Below, piece by piece: positions 59,249-64,000 of a DNA stretch of 64,000 nt. Source of the stretch: Knoellia sinensis KCTC 19936 (GTDB lineage Bacteria; Actinomycetota; Actinomycetes; Actinomycetales; Dermatophilaceae). Positions within the stretch are counted from its first letter, which is position 1. The number at the start of each line of letters is the position of its first letter. Under the pieces are notes generated by a model, which was not told the origin of the DNA, did not search any database, and worked only from the letters and a program-made list of their open reading frames with translations. Position numbers and translations under genes: made by a program. Where the stretch lies: positions 62,001 to 126,000 of the forward strand of contig NZ_AVPJ01000002.1 of the NCBI RefSeq assembly GCF_000768705.1. Reading direction: 5' to 3'.

Positions 59249-60456
59249 GCGCGTGGCTCCAGCAGGTCGACGACATGCTGCGCGATCGGGAACGCCGAGG
59301 TCGCCGCCGGTGACGGTGCGTTGCAGACATGAACCGTGCGGCCCGTCCGTCTGACAAGGAAGTCGTGGACGAGCGTCCCATCGCGCAGGACGGCCTGGGC
59401 GCGAATGCCGGCAGGTGCAGGCAGGAGGTCGTCGACGGTGAGGTCGGGGCAGTAGCGGCGGACCAGTTCGAGATAGCCGCGCCGGCTCCACGAGTCACGC
59501 TGCTCGGCAAGCCCTGTCCGCCAATGGGTTCGGGCAACGTGCCACATCCCCGCGAACGTGGCGTAGGTCGCCACGTCGCGGGGATGTACGGCGCCCTTGC
59601 GGTAGCCCTCACGGCTGAAGCCCAGCACTGCGTTGGGTCCGACGGTGATGCTGCCGTCGATCATCCGGGTGAGGTGGACGCCGAGGAACGGCAGGTCCGG
59701 GTCCGGCACCGGATAGATGAGGCTGCTGATGAGGTCGTTGCGGCGGGCTGGGAGTCGGTAGTACTCGCCTCGGAACGGCACGATCTGGAACGTGTCCCGG
59801 CCGTGGTTGAGGCCGGACATTCGGGCGAGCCGGTCGGCCTGGAGACCCGCGCAGACGATGACCTGTCGCGCGGACTCCAGTGTCTCCCAACCGTTCTCGC
59901 GAAGGGTGAGGGTCACGGCTGCTGACGCTTCGTCGATGGCGGTGACCACGGTGGAGGTGCGCACCGCGCCTCCGGCGGCCGAGATGTCGGAGGCGAGTGC
60001 ACGGCATACGGCGGAGTAGTCCGTGATTCCCGTGGACGGGACGTGGAGTGCGGCGAGACCGGCAACGCGCGGCTCGCGCTCACGCAGTGCGCCGCCATCC
60101 AGGGGTGTCACGGTGAGCCCGTTGGCTCGCGCGCGGTCGGTGAGGTCAGACAGCCGCTCGACCTCGACGGTGCTCGTGGCGACGACGAGCTTCCCGGTGT
60201 CGGAGAACGGAATTCGCTTCTCGGTGCAGTACTCCCTGGTGCGCGCCGCACCTTCCCGGCAGAACCTTGCCTTGAGGCTGCCCGGCGCGTAGTAGACGCC
60301 CGCGTGGATCACCCCGCTGTTGTGCCCACTCTGGTGCTGGGCGACCTCGGACTCCTTCTCGACCACGAGGACGTCCGCTCCCGGTCGTCTGCGGAGGATC
60401 TCGGATGCCGTCGCGAGACCGACGATCCCGCCTCCGACCACGATGACGTCACGCAT
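59239..60456 (-). CDS. lhgO: L-2-hydroxyglutarate oxidase
   Basis: A 405-residue FAD-dependent oxidoreductase of the LhgO/DAO family: N-terminal dinucleotide motif VIVVGGGIVGLATASEIL, then QSGHNSGVIHAGVYYAPGSLKARFCREG, and FRGEYYRLP. It oxidises L-2-hydroxyglutarate to 2-oxoglutarate at the membrane. The ATG at 60456 gives the normal N-terminus MRDVIVVGGG. The 3' end overlaps the convergent L,D-transpeptidase gene by 10 bp, so no terminator space exists between them. It is divergent from dinB. Confidence 0.92.
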   Translation of the reverse strand: MRDVIVVGGGIVGLATASEILRRRPGADVLVVEKESEVAQHQSGHNSGVIHAGVYYAPGSLKARFCREGAARTREYCTEKRIPFSDTGKLVVATSTVEVERLSDLTDRARANGLTVTPLDGGALREREPRVAGLAALHVPSTGITDYSAVCRALASDISAAGGAVRTSTVVTAIDEASAAVTLTLRENGWETLESARQVIVCAGLQADRLARMSGLNHGRDTFQIVPFRGEYYRLPARRNDLISSLIYPVPDPDLPFLGVHLTRMIDGSITVGPNAVLGFSREGYRKGAVHPRDVATYATFAGMWHVARTHWRTGLAEQRDSWSRRGYLELVRRYCPDLTVDDLLPAPAGIRAQAVLRDGTLVHDFLVRRTGRTVHVCNAPSPAATSAFPIAQHVVDLLEPRAQS

Positions 60457-60513
60457 GAACCCATCCAAGCCCATGCACGGCAGGTGTCCGAGGCCCACGG
60501 CACACTGGGGTCT

Positions 60514-61623
60514 ATGGCGCGCTGGGTGCTCCACGTCGACCTCGACCAGTTCATTGCGGCCGTGGAGATCCTGCGGCGCCCCGAGCTGGCTGGGCTCCCT
60601 GTGGTGGTGGGCGGGCGGGGCGATCCGACGGAGCGAGCGGTCGTGTCGACGGCGTCCTACGAGGCTCGGGAGTTCGGTGTCCGATCCGGCATGCCACTCA
60701 AGACGGCGGTCCGGAAGATCCCGGACGCTGTGTTCCTGCCCGTGGATGGTCCGGCCTATGACGCTGCCTCGGCGGTCGTCATGGAGACCTTGCGGGCCCA
60801 CCCGGGCGCGGTGGTCCAGGTGCTCGGCTGGGACGAGGCGTTCGTGGGGCTCACCACGGCGGGTGACGATGTGGCCGAGGCGGTCGCCCACGCCGACGCC
60901 ATCCGCGCCGAGGTGCTCGAGGCCTCGCAGCTGCACTGTTCGGTCGGCGTCGGCGACACGACGGTGCGCGCCAAGATCGCGACCGACTTCGGCAAGCCCC
61001 AGGGCACGTTCGTGCTCACGCGCGACAACTGGTTCGAGGTCATGGGGGAGCGGCCGACGACAGCTCTCTGGGGTGTGGGGAACCGGATCGCGGCCCGACT
61101 CGCCTCCCATGGCTACGACACTGTGCAGCAGCTCGCGGATGCTTCGGACGAGGTGCTCACGGAGGAGTTCGGGCCGCGGATGGGGCCGCACTACGGCCGG
61201 CTCGGACGGGGACTCGGCGCGACCGTCATCGACGACACGCCGTGGGTGGCGCGGGCGCACGGGCGGGAGATGACCTACCAGTCGAATCTCACCGAGGCCG
61301 GCGAGATCGAGGCTGCGATTCGCGCCTTGTCGGAGCAAGTTGTCGAGGACATCCGACGCGAGGGACGCGAATGTGCCCGCGTGCACCTCAAGGTCCGCTT
61401 CGCGCCGTTCTTCACGACCACGCGGATCCGCAAGCTGCCCGAACCGACCTTCGACCCCGCGGTCATCGCTCGTACTGCGCTCGAACTCCTGCGCGGTCTC
61501 GAGGACGACCGGCCGATCCGTCTCCTCGGGGTGCGGGCCGAGATGGTCCCGCCCGAGGGTGGCTACGAGCCGCCCCGCACCACCGGCCGCGGTGGCCCCG
61601 CCGCCGCCGACCCCTCCGGGTGA
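60514..61623 (+). CDS. dinB: DNA polymerase IV (Y family)
   Basis: A 369-residue translesion polymerase: LHVDLDQFIAAVEILRRPELAGLPVVVGG, TASYEAREFGVRSGMPL, and GWDEAFVGL with the catalytic Asp-Glu (usually SxDE). KIATDFGKPQG and ALWGVGNRIAARLASHGYDTVQQLA give the thumb region, and a little-finger domain ends the protein. It lacks a long C-terminal tail, and I do not see a clear beta-clamp motif. GGGG lies four bases before the ATG at 60514. No SOS box was recognised upstream. Confidence 0.92.
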   Translation: MARWVLHVDLDQFIAAVEILRRPELAGLPVVVGGRGDPTERAVVSTASYEAREFGVRSGMPLKTAVRKIPDAVFLPVDGPAYDAASAVVMETLRAHPGAVVQVLGWDEAFVGLTTAGDDVAEAVAHADAIRAEVLEASQLHCSVGVGDTTVRAKIATDFGKPQGTFVLTRDNWFEVMGERPTTALWGVGNRIAARLASHGYDTVQQLADASDEVLTEEFGPRMGPHYGRLGRGLGATVIDDTPWVARAHGREMTYQSNLTEAGEIEAAIRALSEQVVEDIRREGRECARVHLKVRFAPFFTTTRIRKLPEPTFDPAVIARTALELLRGLEDDRPIRLLGVRAEMVPPEGGYEPPRTTGRGGPAAADPSG

Positions 61624-61703
61624 TGACGCGGAAACCTAGAATCGTCCCGGATATATCCACGACATCTGACGACTTCCCCGTCACGGCTCGCACCACATCC
61701 GTC

Positions 61704-61724
61704 CCGAACTCACCCAATTGGACG
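61704..61724. repeat. single arm of dispersed palindrome family C
   Basis: A 21-bp exact copy of the left-arm sequence of the hairpin at 49889 (begins CCGAACTCACCCAATTGG), without a partner arm, in the gap between convergent dinB and the last MFS gene. Confidence 0.7.
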
Positions 61725-61748
61725 CTTCCGCACGCAAGAACTCAGCGG

Positions 61749-63002
61749 TCAAGCGGTGCTGACCGTGACTGGTGCGGTGTGGCGTTCGAGGTGGCGTTGG
61801 GCGGCGCGGGCCGCGGGGTGCGAGACCACCGCCGCGGTCACGGCGATCACGGCGATGACGATCCACCCGGTCGTTCCCCACGTGAGCGCGAGGAACGTGT
61901 AGAGAGCGGGGAAGATGATCGGCTCGATCTGGTAGCCCAGACCCCAGACGCCCTGGTAGTCACCCAATCGTCGTGGATCCGAGAGCTCGGACGTGAAGCC
62001 CCAGTCCGATGCGGACTGCCACAACTCGGCGCCGGTGATGGTGATGTGCCCGATCCAGATGAGCACGATCGAGACCCAGCCGACTGTCTCGTGGGTCAGG
62101 CTGATGACGATGCACGAGAGGACGAACGCCCAGCCCGAGAGGCGCACGGCACGCAACGAACCCGCCACCGTCTCGGCCCCGCGGGATGCCCGGACCTGGA
62201 GAAGGACGGCGAGCACGGTGTTGGTGCCGAAGAGCCACGCAAGCAGCGTGCGCGGCGCGTCGGTCTGCTCGACCAGCCAGAGGGGCACGACGACGTTGAG
62301 CAGGACCTGATTCGACGCGAGCACACCGTTGCAGAGTGCGAGGACGACGAATCCGACGTTCTTGAACGCGGCTGGCGTGACGTGCACCTCTGAGCCGGTC
62401 TCCTGTGGCGGCGCCCGGTGGATCGCCGGCAGGAACGAGATCATGACTGCGTTGACGACGAGCAGGGCCGCCGTGATGAGCGGGACCGCGATGATCGCCT
62501 CCCTCGTGCCGATGCCCAGTGCAACGCCCGCGGTGCCCGCGCCGAGGGTGTAGCCGACGTTGCGTGCCGCCCGCTGGTAGGCCATGGCCCGGACCCGCGT
62601 TTCGCGGGGGAAGACCTCGATGCGATACACGTTGCGTGCCGACCGACCCGCCGTCTCGACGGAGGCCAGCACCGCCAACAGCACGACGAACGCGGCGAAG
62701 CCGCTCGCCAGGGGCCAAGCGAGATAGAGCGCCGCCTCGACCAGCGCACTGATGACCCAGAGGGTCTTGGCGCCCACCACATCGGTCAGGCGGCCGAGGG
62801 GGATCGACAGTGCCAGGGTCACGGCGGCCGCGATGGACATGCCGAGACCGACCTGCGCGCCCGAGAGACCCACGATTTGGGTGAAGAACACCGCAGTCCC
62901 GGTGAGGAAGGACCCCGTCGCGAACGCCGACAGGACGCTTTGCAACGCGAGGTCACGCTCGAGTTTCGTGGGCGGCACCACGGACCGCCACCATTTCGTC
63001 AT
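61749..63002 (-). CDS. MFS transporter
   Basis: A 417-residue membrane protein with about 12 hydrophobic segments: LALQSVLSAFATGSFLTGTAVFFTQIVGLSGAQVGLGMSIAAAVTLALSIPLGRLTDVVGAK gives the first helices and the loop 2-3 motif. It belongs to the broad MFS_1 group of putative exporters. The ATG at 63002 has GGGAGGGG a few bases upstream. It is divergent from the secreted propeller protein. Substrate unknown. Confidence 0.87.
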   Translation of the reverse strand: MTKWWRSVVPPTKLERDLALQSVLSAFATGSFLTGTAVFFTQIVGLSGAQVGLGMSIAAAVTLALSIPLGRLTDVVGAKTLWVISALVEAALYLAWPLASGFAAFVVLLAVLASVETAGRSARNVYRIEVFPRETRVRAMAYQRAARNVGYTLGAGTAGVALGIGTREAIIAVPLITAALLVVNAVMISFLPAIHRAPPQETGSEVHVTPAAFKNVGFVVLALCNGVLASNQVLLNVVVPLWLVEQTDAPRTLLAWLFGTNTVLAVLLQVRASRGAETVAGSLRAVRLSGWAFVLSCIVISLTHETVGWVSIVLIWIGHITITGAELWQSASDWGFTSELSDPRRLGDYQGVWGLGYQIEPIIFPALYTFLALTWGTTGWIVIAVIAVTAAVVSHPAARAAQRHLERHTAPVTVSTA

Positions 63003-63140
63003 CACAGGACCCCTCCCGAAGTGTCTTGACGTCAAGATACATGGCTGCGACTGGCACCTGCATCCGCATTTCGGACGCGCGGCGACAAGGGGTGACACGA
63101 ACAGTGAGGTCGTCGTGGGAGACAGGCATGCTCCCCGTTC

Positions 63141-64000
63141 ATGACGATGCGCAGGGGAACCGCAATGGCCGCCGCAGTCCTGTCCGCCACACTCGTGGGG
63201 GGAGGGCTCGCCCCGACGAGTGCGAGCGCGGCCACGGCTTCAAGCCCAGACTCAACCTGCGCCCCATGGACGAAAGCGCCTGTCGCACAAGGGTTTGGCA
63301 CTCTGGAGAACCTCGCGTTCGACGGCCGCGGCGGACTACTCCTGAGCGAGACGAATGTCCTCGGCCCGGGTGGTGCCCTGAAACGCCTCACCCCGGACGG
63401 CCAACGAGGAACGCTCGTCGCCAACGTCACCGCGCCCGGCGGAATCGTGGTGCACGGCAACACCGTGTCGTTCACGACCGGCAACAGCCCCGCGTCCGGC
63501 TTCCTGGGGATCAAGGACGGCACCATCTCGTCGGTCGATCTCGACAGTGGCGCAGTGACCACGGTCGCCACCGGTCTGACGATGCCAAACGGACTCGAGC
63601 GGCTTCCCGACGGGACGTTTGTCGCCAGTCGGGATGTCGGCCCGTCCACCACCCTCACTGCCGTGAAGCCGTCTGGTGAGAAGGCGCCGTACGCGCCGAG
63701 CGTGACGTCGACCAATGGCCTCGCCTTCGACCCGACGCGGCGGGCGCTCTACGTCGCGTCCACCTTCACACTGGCATCGACCGTGTCCGTCGTCGATGTC
63801 GACAACCCCTCCGCGCAGCCCAAGGTCCTGACCATCCCCGGCATCGGACCCCTCAACTCCGCCGATGACCTGACCGTCGGTCCCGACGGCGAGGTCTACG
63901 TAGCCCTCAACGTCGCGGGCTCAGTGGTGCGGGTCGACCCCGATAGTGGCGCGACCTGCACGATCGCGAGCGGACTGCCCCTGAGTTCGTCCGTCGCGTT
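63141..64000 (+). CDS. secreted beta-propeller protein (SMP-30/NHL-like), C-terminus beyond window
   Basis: At least 286 residues, open to the window end. The signal peptide MTMRRGTAMAAAVLSATL...SASA precedes a mature part with repeated propeller strands: LENLAFDGRGGLLLSE, GLTMPNGLERLPDGTFVAS, TSTNGLAFDPTRRALYVAS and SADDLTVGPDGEVYVALN. This resembles SMP-30/gluconolactonase or NHL-type ScyD-like proteins. The ATG at 63141 keeps the two Arg of the signal; the ATG at 63165 has the better ribosome binding site (AGGGGA, six bases) but loses the charged start. Function unknown. Confidence 0.75.
   Translation, partial: MTMRRGTAMAAAVLSATLVGGGLAPTSASAATASSPDSTCAPWTKAPVAQGFGTLENLAFDGRGGLLLSETNVLGPGGALKRLTPDGQRGTLVANVTAPGGIVVHGNTVSFTTGNSPASGFLGIKDGTISSVDLDSGAVTTVATGLTMPNGLERLPDGTFVASRDVGPSTTLTAVKPSGEKAPYAPSVTSTNGLAFDPTRRALYVASTFTLASTVSVVDVDNPSAQPKVLTIPGIGPLNSADDLTVGPDGEVYVALNVAGSVVRVDPDSGATCTIASGLPLSSSVA

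Larger units (their letters stand above)
551..60009. repeat. dispersed octamer GTATGCCG / CGGCATAC (about 55 copies)
   Basis: Copies I located by eye as GTATGCCG start at 622, 4281, 5038, 7041, 9045, 12771, 14789, 16977, 20510, 23694, 25133, 26930, 29034, 30593, 31436, 33430, 36817, 39041, 41759, 43327, 47976, 49524, 50549, 53272, 53725 and 57761. Copies as CGGCATAC start at 551, 4989, 7329, 9067, 13519, 15475, 16806, 16999, 20537, 22140, 23794, 24990, 27136, 28443, 29675, 31457, 33451, 36838, 39063, 42878, 45095, 48207, 50009, 52539, 54011, 54569, 55633, 57507 and 60002. About half extend to GTATGCCGT. None was seen in the last 4 kb. Confidence 0.9.

Noticed and set aside
551-60009. GTATGCCG as a Chi or KOPS-type polar signal
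   Set aside because: Copies are almost equally divided between strands (26 and 29) within one continuous stretch, whereas those signals are strand-biased.

Overview
The window is 64 kb of a high-GC actinobacterial chromosome, gene-dense and with no rRNA, tRNA, phage, CRISPR or insertion-sequence gene that I can see. Very high GC, many GTG starts, short intergenic gaps, Tat and lipoprotein exports and actinobacterial-type families (DUF4235, EF-G2, TIGR03086-type proteins) suggest an aerobic Micrococcales-like organism, perhaps of the Intrasporangiaceae group. That taxonomic guess is inference.

Layout. 0-6 kb: a PadR-ATPase-permease operon (MacB/FtsX type) with a double palindromic operator, a TIGR03086 protein cut by the window edge, and a quinone oxidoreductase. 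6-12 kb: a VapBC-like toxin-antitoxin pair, a MobA-like nucleotidyltransferase, a Tat-exported PhoX protein, an MFS exporter and an AraC regulator divergent from a second TIGR03086 protein. 12-20 kb: IclR and MarR regulators, an ABC exporter, a PBP4-type carboxypeptidase, and a TetR-MMPL pair. 20-31 kb: a catabolic block with hutH, malate synthase (aceB), a seven-gene leftward purine-degradation operon (aldolase-like DUF6986, uricase, uraD, uraH, allB, allE, DUF1801) and hutU. 31-39 kb: a SigE-type sigma factor, three related membrane-anchored Asp-box proteins, an oxidoreductase and a secreted NPCBM-NPCBM-lipase. 39-46 kb: EF-G2, YbaK, then a tightly overlapping operon of an AllC-like hydrolase, hutF and hutI. 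46-50 kb: a Phd/RelE module, a TPP riboswitch and its thiamine-precursor ECF transporter, with both ATPases and the T component fused in one protein. 50-64 kb: two MFS transporters, two L,D-transpeptidases, a multicopper oxidase, a BBE-type flavoenzyme, a methyltransferase, an alpha/beta hydrolase-LuxR fusion, LhgO, DinB and a secreted beta-propeller protein.

Metabolic logic: histidine goes through HutH, HutU, HutI and HutF toward glutamate, the AllC-like enzyme being the candidate for the missing deformylase step. Urate goes through uricase, UraH, UraD, AllB, (AllC) and AllE toward glyoxylate, which malate synthase can absorb.

The most striking signal is not a gene. The octamer GTATGCCG (reverse complement CGGCATAC) occurs about 55 times, roughly once per 1.2 kb, about equally on both strands, in all reading frames and between genes. 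Base composition predicts only two or three copies. Seven times it forms inward-facing inverted pairs, six of them spaced 21-22 bp, inside long intergenic hairpins. This is the architecture of the DNA-uptake sequences of Neisseria and Pasteurellaceae, which to my knowledge are not described in Actinobacteria. Several other long palindromes recur with identical arms at unlinked sites; one pair sits in frame inside the 5' end of hutI, and another holds the ribosome binding site and start codon of the marR gene.
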